Shown here piece by piece: positions 17,473 through 26,471 of a DNA stretch of 64,000 nt. The stretch spans positions 371,688 to 435,687 of the forward strand of contig NZ_VWSH01000003.1 in the NCBI RefSeq assembly GCF_008629695.1, given 5' to 3'. How positions within the stretch are numbered: position 1 is the stretch's first letter; every line of letters begins with the position of its first letter. The stretch comes from Taibaiella lutea (GTDB taxonomy: Bacteria; Bacteroidota; Bacteroidia; Chitinophagales; Chitinophagaceae). The notes under the pieces were generated by a model that had not been told where the DNA came from, did not search any database, and saw nothing but the letters and a program-made list of their open reading frames with translations. Both the position numbers and the translations under genes were made by a program.

Positions 17473-19062
17473 GTGAAGGTTTTAAAAAATTACCTTTTAC
17501 CGCTACTTGTTTTTGTAATCTTTAATATGTGTAGCTGTGCCAATATGGTACCGCCATCGGGTGGTGTTACAGATACTATACCTCCGGTTTTACTTGCCAT
17601 TGCCCCTGCAGATTCCGCATTGAATGCCAGGCCAACCAGAATAGAGCTGAGGTTCAATAAATTTATGGTGGTTAAGGAATTAGATAAAAATCTGGAGCTT
17701 TCACCAATTTTATCTGTTGCGCCGACTGTAACAGCCAATGGCAGAAGGATCACCATTAAATTCGCCGATTCTGTCCTGGAAGAAAATACAACTTACAGAA
17801 TTGGCCTTGGCAACGCACTCACAGATAACAGGGAAAATACTCCTTACAAAAACTTTGTTTATGTTTTCAGTACGGGGCCTTATTTCGATTCACTGGAATT
17901 ACATGGAAAGGTTTTTGATGCCCAGACAGGTAAAAACGATACGGCTGTACTTATAGCTCTTTATGCTACGACAGAGAATGATACTGCTGTAATGCGTAAA
18001 AAACCAAGATATATCACAAGAGTGGACGGTTCAGGTAATTTCAGTTTTAAATCTTTGCCAAAAAGAGACTTCAGAATGTATGCCATTCAGGATGCAAATA
18101 ATAACTACATCTATGATTATGGTGAAGAGAAAATAGGATTTTTGAATTACAACGTAACGCCATCTTTAGAGAAAGACAGCAATTATGTTTTCTATACATT
18201 TAAAGAAGTAAAAGATACTGCCGTTGTCGTAAATACGCTGGATTCTGCAACTGTAGATAGTTTGGCAAAAAAGGCCGCTGCGCTTGCTGAAGGAAGAGAA
18301 GCCAAGAGGAAAAACTTTTTCGGTGTAAAGATGGGTAAACTATCTAAGACCAATATGGGTTATCGGGTTCTGGCTGATACAAGCGATCTCAATAAAAGAA
18401 GTTTTGATATAAGAACCGATTTAGTCATTCAAATGACGACAGAGATTGTTACGCTTGATTCTTCAAAAGTTTATCTGAGTTATGATAACAATGGCATTGA
18501 AGTGGAAGCTATTCAAAAGCTAAGCGTGGATTCCGAAAAAATAAAGATAAACACACAATGGCTTTACGACAAAGTTTATACGCTCAGGTTGGTAAAGGGC
18601 TGGGCTAAAGATTCTGCGGGAACAGAGCTGGCACCCGGTAAATATAAATTCAGGACCAAAGGCGAGCCTGATTATGGAAGCCTGATTCTTCATCTGGATA
18701 AGGCTTATGTAAGCGATTCGTTAGTGCTGAATGTTTATAAAGGAAAAGATTCTCTTATCTACGCAAAAAAAATAACCGACTCTATCGTTTCGCTGAAGCT
18801 GCTGGATCCGGGCGATTATAATGCGAGAATTATAATTGACGATAATAAAGATGGCAAATGGAATACCGGGATTCTGTTCAAACATTTACAGCCCGAAAAA
18901 GTGATAAATTACCCAGGTTCTATTTTGCTGAAAGCGGGTTGGGACAACGAAATTGACTTCAATCAAAAGAACGCTTCCGTTCCCGGAAGCAAAGACACAA
19001 AACCTGTTGCGGAACCTACTCCGAAAGATGCCCCCAAACAGAATGAAGCACCTGAAAAGTAA
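17473..19062 (+). CDS. Ig-like (Big_5) domain lipoprotein
   Basis: 529 residues starting at GTG. A lipoprotein signal ends at C20 or C22 (FNMCSCANM); the following ANMVPPSGGVTDTIPP is a hallmark of a large Bacteroidota lipoprotein family. A bacterial Ig-like domain (about 38-133) reads APADSALNARPTRIELRFNK through YVFSTGP. A carboxypeptidase-regulatory-like beta domain follows near 145-215. The C-terminal tail is Pro/Lys-rich. It is likely surface- or periplasm-facing; function unknown. Followed by a bidirectional terminator. Confidence 0.82.
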   Translation: MKVLKNYLLPLLVFVIFNMCSCANMVPPSGGVTDTIPPVLLAIAPADSALNARPTRIELRFNKFMVVKELDKNLELSPILSVAPTVTANGRRITIKFADSVLEENTTYRIGLGNALTDNRENTPYKNFVYVFSTGPYFDSLELHGKVFDAQTGKNDTAVLIALYATTENDTAVMRKKPRYITRVDGSGNFSFKSLPKRDFRMYAIQDANNNYIYDYGEEKIGFLNYNVTPSLEKDSNYVFYTFKEVKDTAVVVNTLDSATVDSLAKKAAALAEGREAKRKNFFGVKMGKLSKTNMGYRVLADTSDLNKRSFDIRTDLVIQMTTEIVTLDSSKVYLSYDNNGIEVEAIQKLSVDSEKIKINTQWLYDKVYTLRLVKGWAKDSAGTELAPGKYKFRTKGEPDYGSLILHLDKAYVSDSLVLNVYKGKDSLIYAKKITDSIVSLKLLDPGDYNARIIIDDNKDGKWNTGILFKHLQPEKVINYPGSILLKAGWDNEIDFNQKNASVPGSKDTKPVAEPTPKDAPKQNEAPEK

Positions 19063-19081
19063 ATAATCCTTATGGATACAA

Positions 19082-19110
19082 AAAAGAACCGAATGACATT
19101 CGGTTCTTTT
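19082..19110. terminator. bidirectional terminator closing the four-gene unit
   Basis: Perfect 14-bp stem (AAAAGAACCGAATG at 19082-19095; complement 19097-19110) with a one-base nominal loop. It lies between the Ig-like lipoprotein gene and the last gene of the minus-strand unit. Confidence 0.9.
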
Positions 19111-19127
19111 GATTTTATGCAATTAAA

Positions 19128-20360
19128 TTATTGAACAGGCGCCGGTACCGTATCTGAAGGATCAGTAGCATCCCCATTCCCTAAAATGTCATCAATGATA
19201 TTTGCAGGTGCTTCATATACAAATGAAGCAATATTCCCATCGCTATTTTTTTGAGACTTATAATTTGTAACGGCATTTGTCAGGCAATCATATAATACAA
19301 TACGCCCATCCTGGTTAATGAAACGATAAGCGCCTGTCATAGGTTTCGATTCGCCATCAGCATCAATCATCATTATTTTTTGCGGTGCTACATATTCGTT
19401 GTTTTGAATGTCTCCGACAAAACTGTAATAATATCCATCCGACAAACCTGCTATAATATTATACTTTACATTGGTTTTAATAGACTGCTTAACAATGCCA
19501 TAAGTAGCATTAACAGCCGATCTCGGAAGATTATTGGTATGTAGTGAAATGTATTTTTCGCCTGTCGATGCATCAATGCTCATAGAACCTATAATAATCT
19601 TACGATAAATTGCTTTTAAATCTGCATTTTCGTCTTTGTTATTCTTCACTTCTTTAAAAGCTGTTTGATACAGGTCAAATTCCTTTACATTATCCACCAC
19701 GTAATTTGTGTTTACATAACCTGTTTCTTTATTTTGTCCAAAGAGATAAGTAATGAAATTATCTTCTTTCAGCAGCACTTTACGGAAAGGAAACAATTGT
19801 CCGCTATTGTCAATGCTTTTATAATAAATCTCATCATCCTGCGCCTTTAATTTTTGAAACGATGGCGTAGAACCTTGCACCGGAAATAGATCCATCCTTG
19901 CTACAATCCTGTTATCGTCATTCCTGATGGAAACATTATCTGTAATAGTGTACAGGTATTTTGTGTTTTTAAAAGCAATGTATTTATATCCCAGAAAACA
20001 TAAGAGTATCAATAAAACAGCCGTTCCGTAACGGACAAGCATTTTATTGCTTTTTTTCTTTTTAAATACCGGTTGGTTTTGTTGCATAGTATCTGATGGA
20101 GGTGCAACAATAACCGCCGGTCTTTTGACGGGAGCCGGTTTGGGTGTAAACAAATAATCCTTCAGGAAACTATTAATTTCCATTCGCTTGTCTTCATCTG
20201 TCAGTCCCCATGATTGAAAAAGTCCGCTTAATTGCGTTGCAATTTCATCATTGCTCAAAGCAGACCAGCCATCCAGCAATGCTTGTGGCGGCTCAGTGCC
20301 TTTTCTTTTCCTGAATAAGTACCTGATAAAATCAGCAATATTATTTTTATTGATTGACAT
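19128..20360 (-). CDS. single-pass membrane protein of unknown family, fourth gene of the SEDS-PBP unit
   Basis: 410 residues. The N-terminal 70 residues look like a small helical cytoplasmic domain (IADFIRYLFRKRKG, then WSALSNDEIATQLSGLFQSW). A Pro-rich linker (about 72-100) and a basic patch (KKKKSNK) precede one membrane helix (about 108-127). The remaining 280 residues are periplasmic and beta-rich. The layout recalls a FecR-like or divisome bitopic adaptor, but I recognise no family. It is 60 bases downstream of the SEDS-PBP fusion gene in the same direction, so it is probably a subunit or regulator of that system. Confidence 0.68.
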   Translation of the reverse strand: MSINKNNIADFIRYLFRKRKGTEPPQALLDGWSALSNDEIATQLSGLFQSWGLTDEDKRMEINSFLKDYLFTPKPAPVKRPAVIVAPPSDTMQQNQPVFKKKKSNKMLVRYGTAVLLILLCFLGYKYIAFKNTKYLYTITDNVSIRNDDNRIVARMDLFPVQGSTPSFQKLKAQDDEIYYKSIDNSGQLFPFRKVLLKEDNFITYLFGQNKETGYVNTNYVVDNVKEFDLYQTAFKEVKNNKDENADLKAIYRKIIIGSMSIDASTGEKYISLHTNNLPRSAVNATYGIVKQSIKTNVKYNIIAGLSDGYYYSFVGDIQNNEYVAPQKIMMIDADGESKPMTGAYRFINQDGRIVLYDCLTNAVTNYKSQKNSDGNIASFVYEAPANIIDDILGNGDATDPSDTVPAPVQ

Positions 20361-20420
20361 TTTTTCTGACTATGCTTTTCCTGTTTTATAAAAGTAATTA
20401 AGGGAATTAATTTTGACCTA

Positions 20421-23400
20421 TTAATTCCTGAAATAATTGGCAAATGAGTTAGATGCCATGGTTTCATTTAATATCTGGTTTAATAAGCTCCAATCGAAAT
20501 CTTTATTGTTATCAATAGCGAAATACAAAGCATAAAGTTTAGTGTCTTTACTGCCGATGTTTTCTGGCTGTTGCATGTTTTTATTTGTTATTACAACAAC
20601 AAGCCTTCTTGAATTGCGCACACCTGAACCCTGTTCATTTATCGTACCTGTTTTTGCATACACAAAATAACCCGGATGTGCTGCCGCTAAACCACCGATA
20701 CCATGCGCTGTACCCCATGCACCATAAATCACATCGTTCATGCCTTTGAAAATATTCGCAGCAAGAAAACGGTTAAAGTTTGCATTGCCATTCCATGTTG
20801 TATCTACCTTCCATGCTACATTCCGCTGCGGGTTTTCTACTATGCTCAACCCGAAATTTCTGTTTTGAGTAAACAGAGAAAGATACATTTCCAGCATCTT
20901 ATAAGCAGAAACCTGATAAGGATATCCGCCTAATGTAGTGGTCTTCAATCCGATATTAAAATTCTGATAAGGCTCTTTAAAGCTACGTTGAGATTGCAAT
21001 AGCGAAGATTGCTCCGGCATACTCCATAAGTAGTAAATAGATTTATTGGGAGATAAAAAGCTATAGTTCATACTGTCAAGCATACTTTCTTTTCTGTAAG
21101 ATGAAAGGAGCGTATCTTTCTGCATTACCGTTTTTGTTTGCAATCCTGCATTGGTTTGTAATCCGTTTGCCAATAACGAGTTTTCATTTCCGAAGAAATC
21201 TTTATGCTTTGCTTCTTCATCAGACGCCGGCCACGCTCCCCTTCTGTTATTATAATTAGGTAAGTGATAAGCAAGGCCATTTACTTCAAACAAAGGATAA
21301 GTATTGTTATTGCCGGCTTGTGTGCTCAATACGTTCCTGATGCTGGCCTTATTGTTTTTTATAAATGCATTGCGTGGATAAGAACCCAGAAATATCATGG
21401 CAGATTGATAGAAATTACTGGAAACTTCCAGGAAGCGACTAACGTCCATATATCCTGCACGATAATGGTCATCATTTTCCCAGGGCTTCAATAATTTGAA
21501 TCCTGCATAGCTTTCATATTGCAATTCGCCCGGAGCCTGCATGTGCAACGATTCCCAGCCTGCATTTATCTGTGATGCGATAGCTGCTGTTGTTAATGGT
21601 TTTACAGAAGATCCGGGCCCTAAATGCAAAGCGATAAGATTGCTGTTGCCCCATTGGTCTCTTTCGTTCCTGATATTACTGAAGAAGAAATGCTTCTGTT
21701 GCAGTTTTTGAATGGCGTAATCATCGTTAGGATCTAATGGCTTTCTATTGGTTACAAAGTCATTCATCAGGCGTATATTGCCATTGCCGTCAGCGGCAAT
21801 AACACTAAACCTGAAACCGCTGTTGTTTTGGGTTACATCGCCGTAAGTATTTTCAATTAAGTTTTGTGTGCTCTTCAGCAAGTTATAATCCAGGCTGATA
21901 GCCACATTCTTCTTCAGCAAAGTATCTGCTTCATAATTGCTGCGGATGGCATTCGCAAAATGATACAACCAAAAGCTTTTTTCCTTCAAAGGATATAAGA
22001 TCTCATACCGGCCATTGATCCATTTGTTGATAGCAAAATGATTGCTGCTGTCATAGAGCTCAACAATAGAACCATTCCATACTGATTTATTTTCTACCGG
22101 TTGTAAATGCAGGTATAAATGGTCATTGTACAAAGCGCTGTATTGAAAACCATTATAAGTGATATACAGCGGATTGTCTATGCGCATGGCACTTGAAGGC
22201 TTTTCTACCAGTTGTTTCAAAATACTTCTGGTATAATTATCCGTAACAGAATCATTTAATAAGGCTTTGAAATTTTTGTCTTCAGCCATGATTTTCATGA
22301 GCCCCGAATAACTGTAACGCAATCGTTTTGCATCAAGGCTGTCCTGTATTTCGCCCATTACGGCATTCAAATCATTGTTGATCCTGTTCTTTGTTTTCTC
22401 TACAATAATCGAAAAATTATTACTGCTCAATTCATTGCTTTTAATAGTTGTTAATGCAAAAGCTGCTATCAAAACAGTAAAGAATGCATAACGCGTAAAG
22501 TTAGATTGAAGGTTCAATTGATAGGAACGATAAGTATTCGGCTGTTGTGTCAATGTAATGCCAAATAATATCAAAGGCAATACTACACTCAGTTTACTTG
22601 TAAGGCTGAGGAATGGAAAATCCTGTCCAAAAAATACAAAACGGTTTGTTGCAGTCAACCAGACAAATAAACTCGTTGTAAAGAATAACAATAAAGGTAA
22701 GATGCCTGCATAGCTTTTGTAGTTCAACTTGAAGTAAGCATCATCCGTAAGCCTATATGAAATTAAGTACAGAATCAGCGGCAGCAATGTAAGTATCAAT
22801 GTCAGATACATAGTGAAGTTGCCTAACTCGCCAATTACAAAACGTGCAATCACCACATCACGCGTCTGCGTATTATAATTCACGCCTACTCTGGAATATG
22901 GCCTGAGATTTATAGTAGCATTGTTATTGTATTCCTTGCTTATATAGGAATTGATGAACCATTGGTTCTCTGCCGTCTCAATAATTTTTTGTGTCTGAAA
23001 AGATGAATACGGATTCTGTGAAAGCAGTTGGCTTAACGGCTGGTGAATGATGGAAGCACGATATTGCACATGTTTGATTGCCGCAGTGGCCCTGGCTTCC
23101 ATCATATTTCTTGTCGGAGGTATTAACAATAGCAGAAGGTATAACGCTAAAACACCACCCAATATCTTTGTAATCTTTCCCTGTTTTTTATAGAAAAAAA
23201 ACAGTATGATAAAAGGTATCAGCAATGCCAATCCTATTACAATCAGTTTGTAAGTCAGGAGATAATAGAAAAGCGATTTGAACGAAAGAATAGTCAGGTA
23301 TGCAATCAAAGAAAGGATGCCGTAAATCCAGTAGTTGTTCGGATTGAAAACCATTCGCTTCAGGTTTGTTCTGGAAGAATCGAACGGCTTTTTAAGGAAG

Positions 23401-25598
23401 TTGAAAAAGATGTTTTTCAACAAAATAAATAAAGTAAACAGAATAGCAAATCCCCTGTCTGTGACGGCAAAAAAGGCAATGGTCAATATCGTTATTACGA
23501 ATGTCGGGTTATTCAGGAAGTAGTGAAAATAAGCTTTCAGCTTTACATAGCCTTTCGATTCGCCTGCGTTTACCCACTCATGTTCAAAACTGAAATGTTT
23601 GTTGGCAAGCATTGCAAAATAGCAGTAACCAGCTACAGGAATAATAATCGAAATTATCCTTGTCAATATTTCGATATGCACTAAAGAACTATTGACAAAG
23701 AAAATCAGGAGGCATGCTCCGATAAAGTAAGCGTAGTATTTATTGATGCGCTTTGAATTGGTAAGTTTCCATTTTTGTTCAGGCGAAAACTTAAATGGCT
23801 TTCCAATGCTGATGCGATAACGGAAGAAAGCTAAAATTGCTAAAAATAAAAACACCCAGATTAAGGTAAGGGGTACCGGAAGCTTAATGCCCCATCTGTA
23901 ATCGAAATTGAGAATAGTATTTTCCAGTTCGTACTTCGAAATATTTTCCAGTGGCGGAAACGTTGCCAGACGCCAATATAAAATGAGCCTTAGTATCAAC
24001 AGCAGATATACAACAGTAAAAATGATGGGTTCTATTCTTACCAGATTTTTCCCGGGAAAGAATATTAATAAAGCCAGCATGCCCAGATATATCAAGGTAG
24101 CAAACAATAGTAACCTATGAAAGTGAAACCCATTTTGTGAAAAATCACGGATGTTAAAGAGATACTTTTCACCTGCATTAGTCGAATTCAAATAGAACTG
24201 ATGACCAGCTATTTCCTTATGAATATTATTGCCGTTATGATCTGACACGCCAACTTTTAACGGAACATTCGGGCCTTGCGACAAATAGTCTATGTTGCCG
24301 CTGATACGGCCTCCCGTTTGTAATCCGTTATTGTTGAAATAGAAACCTTCACGTAAATCGGTTGCAATTATATCATCATTATTATTGGATACAAAACGCA
24401 GGTTTTTATTACCTGTTTGTTGTGAGTTTGCAGGGCTTGATAAAAGGTAGGACGACGGATAATCGTACATAAAAGCAATACTGTTATCACTTGCATTAAT
24501 GCCGTAATCTGCGCTATTAATAGAAGTAATATAGTTTTTTGCCTGGGTATTATGGAACCCGATATAAAATTCTTTGCCAAATGACAGGTCAGCATTTACC
24601 TGCAATTCAGGCTTGACATCTGTCCCGTCTGCTTTTAGATGATATCCGTTTAACATAAAATCTCTGGAAGGAAAAATGGAATAACCTTTTCTGTCTTCAG
24701 ATGTATAGTTCATTAGCAGATAACTATCTCCCAATTGACGTAACATAAATTCCAGCACAGCATAGCTTTCATTCTTGCCGGAGTTAAAGCTTTTGCTATT
24801 CAACAAAAGATTGTAAAGCGATTTTCCTTCCGTTAATTCCTGTTCTTCAATATGTAAATGGTCATTGTATGGCAACTGGATATTTTGCTCATCAGCTAAT
24901 CTTCTGTCTTTCGAGCTTATTTGAATATCATAAACAATATTTGCCTTTCTGTCAGGATGTAGAAAACTGAAAAACCCTTTGGATTTGGCTTGTAATGTTA
25001 CAGTGATGGTATTGATTCCATTGGAAATGCTAAACTCTTTTTGAAAGAGTTGCGGAAAAATATTGTTTACCGGAGTAAAAATTTTAGGTGTTTCCGTCGC
25101 AGCAAATACAGGTTCGTAGAAGTTGCTGAAATGCAACGCCGCACTATTGACACCATTTTTAGTAATCTTGATACTGCCTTCTGATTGTAAACTATCCTCA
25201 AACTTTTCCGTAAATGTCAAATCCTTGCTGAAGGCTATGCCCGTATTGCTGATGGCGTGATAATCATTATTGAAAAACCAGGGATGCGCGCCGGATGGGT
25301 TTGTTGTTCTGTAAATGCAAACCACACTACTTATAAATACAATGGTTAGTAAACCGGATGAAAGCAACACTTTATATTTCTTAATAACCTTCGCTGCATG
25401 GGCTTTCACTGCATCTGAAACATTTTCAACATTTGTTTTTTTGAAGATTAATTGCTCAATCCCGATTTGTGCAAAGAAATATAACAGACATGCAATAATA
25501 CCGATGCTCAACATCCAGCTGATAGCGCTGCCGTACATTATGTTCAGCAGAACAATGATGATGCTTGGTATTGCAATATAAAGGCTTCTTAAATTCAT
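20421..25598 (-). CDS. giant SEDS-like / penicillin-binding transpeptidase fusion protein
   Basis: 1725 residues. In order: two membrane helices (about 7-50 and 77-97), a large extracytoplasmic beta-rich domain (about 100-490), many membrane helices (about 497-870), a SEDS-like block (about 860-1030), and a penicillin-binding transpeptidase domain (about 1060-1725). Active-site motifs are complete: S1330-x-x-K1333 (GPGSSVKPL), S1393-S-N1395 and K1649-T-G1651 (YAKTGTINEQG). In the SEDS-like block D914 in TRDVVIARFVIGELG aligns with the essential Asp of RodA/FtsW (HTDFIFAVIGEELG), and FFGQDFPFLSLTSK resembles the LPFISYGGSS segment. It is inferred to polymerise and cross-link peptidoglycan or a related polymer. 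SEDS and PBP are normally separate proteins. Confidence 0.8.
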   Translation of the reverse strand: MNLRSLYIAIPSIIIVLLNIMYGSAISWMLSIGIIACLLYFFAQIGIEQLIFKKTNVENVSDAVKAHAAKVIKKYKVLLSSGLLTIVFISSVVCIYRTTNPSGAHPWFFNNDYHAISNTGIAFSKDLTFTEKFEDSLQSEGSIKITKNGVNSAALHFSNFYEPVFAATETPKIFTPVNNIFPQLFQKEFSISNGINTITVTLQAKSKGFFSFLHPDRKANIVYDIQISSKDRRLADEQNIQLPYNDHLHIEEQELTEGKSLYNLLLNSKSFNSGKNESYAVLEFMLRQLGDSYLLMNYTSEDRKGYSIFPSRDFMLNGYHLKADGTDVKPELQVNADLSFGKEFYIGFHNTQAKNYITSINSADYGINASDNSIAFMYDYPSSYLLSSPANSQQTGNKNLRFVSNNNDDIIATDLREGFYFNNNGLQTGGRISGNIDYLSQGPNVPLKVGVSDHNGNNIHKEIAGHQFYLNSTNAGEKYLFNIRDFSQNGFHFHRLLLFATLIYLGMLALLIFFPGKNLVRIEPIIFTVVYLLLILRLILYWRLATFPPLENISKYELENTILNFDYRWGIKLPVPLTLIWVFLFLAILAFFRYRISIGKPFKFSPEQKWKLTNSKRINKYYAYFIGACLLIFFVNSSLVHIEILTRIISIIIPVAGYCYFAMLANKHFSFEHEWVNAGESKGYVKLKAYFHYFLNNPTFVITILTIAFFAVTDRGFAILFTLFILLKNIFFNFLKKPFDSSRTNLKRMVFNPNNYWIYGILSLIAYLTILSFKSLFYYLLTYKLIVIGLALLIPFIILFFFYKKQGKITKILGGVLALYLLLLLIPPTRNMMEARATAAIKHVQYRASIIHQPLSQLLSQNPYSSFQTQKIIETAENQWFINSYISKEYNNNATINLRPYSRVGVNYNTQTRDVVIARFVIGELGNFTMYLTLILTLLPLILYLISYRLTDDAYFKLNYKSYAGILPLLLFFTTSLFVWLTATNRFVFFGQDFPFLSLTSKLSVVLPLILFGITLTQQPNTYRSYQLNLQSNFTRYAFFTVLIAAFALTTIKSNELSSNNFSIIVEKTKNRINNDLNAVMGEIQDSLDAKRLRYSYSGLMKIMAEDKNFKALLNDSVTDNYTRSILKQLVEKPSSAMRIDNPLYITYNGFQYSALYNDHLYLHLQPVENKSVWNGSIVELYDSSNHFAINKWINGRYEILYPLKEKSFWLYHFANAIRSNYEADTLLKKNVAISLDYNLLKSTQNLIENTYGDVTQNNSGFRFSVIAADGNGNIRLMNDFVTNRKPLDPNDDYAIQKLQQKHFFFSNIRNERDQWGNSNLIALHLGPGSSVKPLTTAAIASQINAGWESLHMQAPGELQYESYAGFKLLKPWENDDHYRAGYMDVSRFLEVSSNFYQSAMIFLGSYPRNAFIKNNKASIRNVLSTQAGNNNTYPLFEVNGLAYHLPNYNNRRGAWPASDEEAKHKDFFGNENSLLANGLQTNAGLQTKTVMQKDTLLSSYRKESMLDSMNYSFLSPNKSIYYLWSMPEQSSLLQSQRSFKEPYQNFNIGLKTTTLGGYPYQVSAYKMLEMYLSLFTQNRNFGLSIVENPQRNVAWKVDTTWNGNANFNRFLAANIFKGMNDVIYGAWGTAHGIGGLAAAHPGYFVYAKTGTINEQGSGVRNSRRLVVVITNKNMQQPENIGSKDTKLYALYFAIDNNKDFDWSLLNQILNETMASNSFANYFRN

Positions 25599-25631
25599 AG
25601 TGTTCTCTTGAAGAGCTACCCGCTTTTCTGT

Positions 25632-26450
25632 TTAAAGGTTTTTTATCTTATAACCCGAAATAATAGATTCGTCCAGACCGGTGGATGATTGCTCGGAAAG
25701 AAGGTCAACAAGGACTTTTATGTTTTTGGGTATCTTATCAACCGGCGTATTACTGTCGATTTCGACCGCTGCATCATTCTTCATCCTTTGGTTCATCAGA
25801 TATTGCATATTAGGTTCATCGTAAGCTTGCTTTTTTGCAATCTTATACCGTGTAAGGCTGCTGAAGTGGCTCATGATTTTCAAAAGCGTTTCAATGATTT
25901 CCTTTCTGGAACCTTTTTCCATAGCATCATTCATAGGCGAAATAAGCTTTCTGAATGCCTCGTTATAATACTTCTGGTCAAAATCAGTATAAACATCCAG
26001 GTTCTTTTTATAAGCTGTTGTTTCATTCTTCGCTTCTTCCAGCTTCAACTTCAGGTCTTTGATTTCCGCCTTTAGTTTCTTCACATCTGCTGCACTTATT
26101 TCTTTGTTGCCTGATTTTACTTCCACGCTTTCATCTATGAACAATTTTGAGTCAGGTATACGCTGTTCTTCCTGCGTTTTTTTCTTTCTGGAATTAAAAT
26201 AAGATGTGATGCCAAGCATCAATACCGCTCCGATGGTTCCTCCTATTAATCCCGTCCATAAACCGCTTATTGCATCTTTATTGTTATTGGCTATTTCATT
26301 GGCATCAATGCCACCGGCTTCGCCGTGGTCGTTAACAATATCCTGCTGCACCGTATCTCCGGAGTTTGTGTCAGGCTGATGGGTTGTGTCTTGCGAAAAG
26401 CCTATCCATGGCGTCAGTCCAAGTATCAATATGAAAATTATTCGCTTCAT
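25632..26450 (-). CDS. membrane-anchored coiled-coil protein, second gene of the SEDS-PBP unit
   Basis: 272 residues. A signal peptide (MKRIIFILILGLTPWIGFSQ), a short acidic and Asn-rich periplasmic segment, one membrane helix (about 62-84, GLWTGLIGGTIGAVLMLGIT), then a basic cytoplasmic tail with a coiled coil (about 118-150, VKKLKAEIKDLKLKLEEAKN) and a helical C-terminal domain. Not recognised. Its topology suits a link between the cytoplasmic ATPase encoded just upstream (21-base gap) and the membrane synthase encoded 33 bases downstream, much as MreC, MreD or RodZ connect MreB to RodA-PBP2. That comparison is by topology only. Confidence 0.7.
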   Translation of the reverse strand: MKRIIFILILGLTPWIGFSQDTTHQPDTNSGDTVQQDIVNDHGEAGGIDANEIANNNKDAISGLWTGLIGGTIGAVLMLGITSYFNSRKKKTQEEQRIPDSKLFIDESVEVKSGNKEISAADVKKLKAEIKDLKLKLEEAKNETTAYKKNLDVYTDFDQKYYNEAFRKLISPMNDAMEKGSRKEIIETLLKIMSHFSSLTRYKIAKKQAYDEPNMQYLMNQRMKNDAAVEIDSNTPVDKIPKNIKVLVDLLSEQSSTGLDESIISGYKIKNL

Positions 26451-26471
26451 TTCTTATAAATTTTGACAGAC

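Noticed and set aside
24368-24595. Frames opposite or shifted within the SEDS-PBP gene
   Set aside because: No start context or family match; the main frame has complete catalytic motifs.
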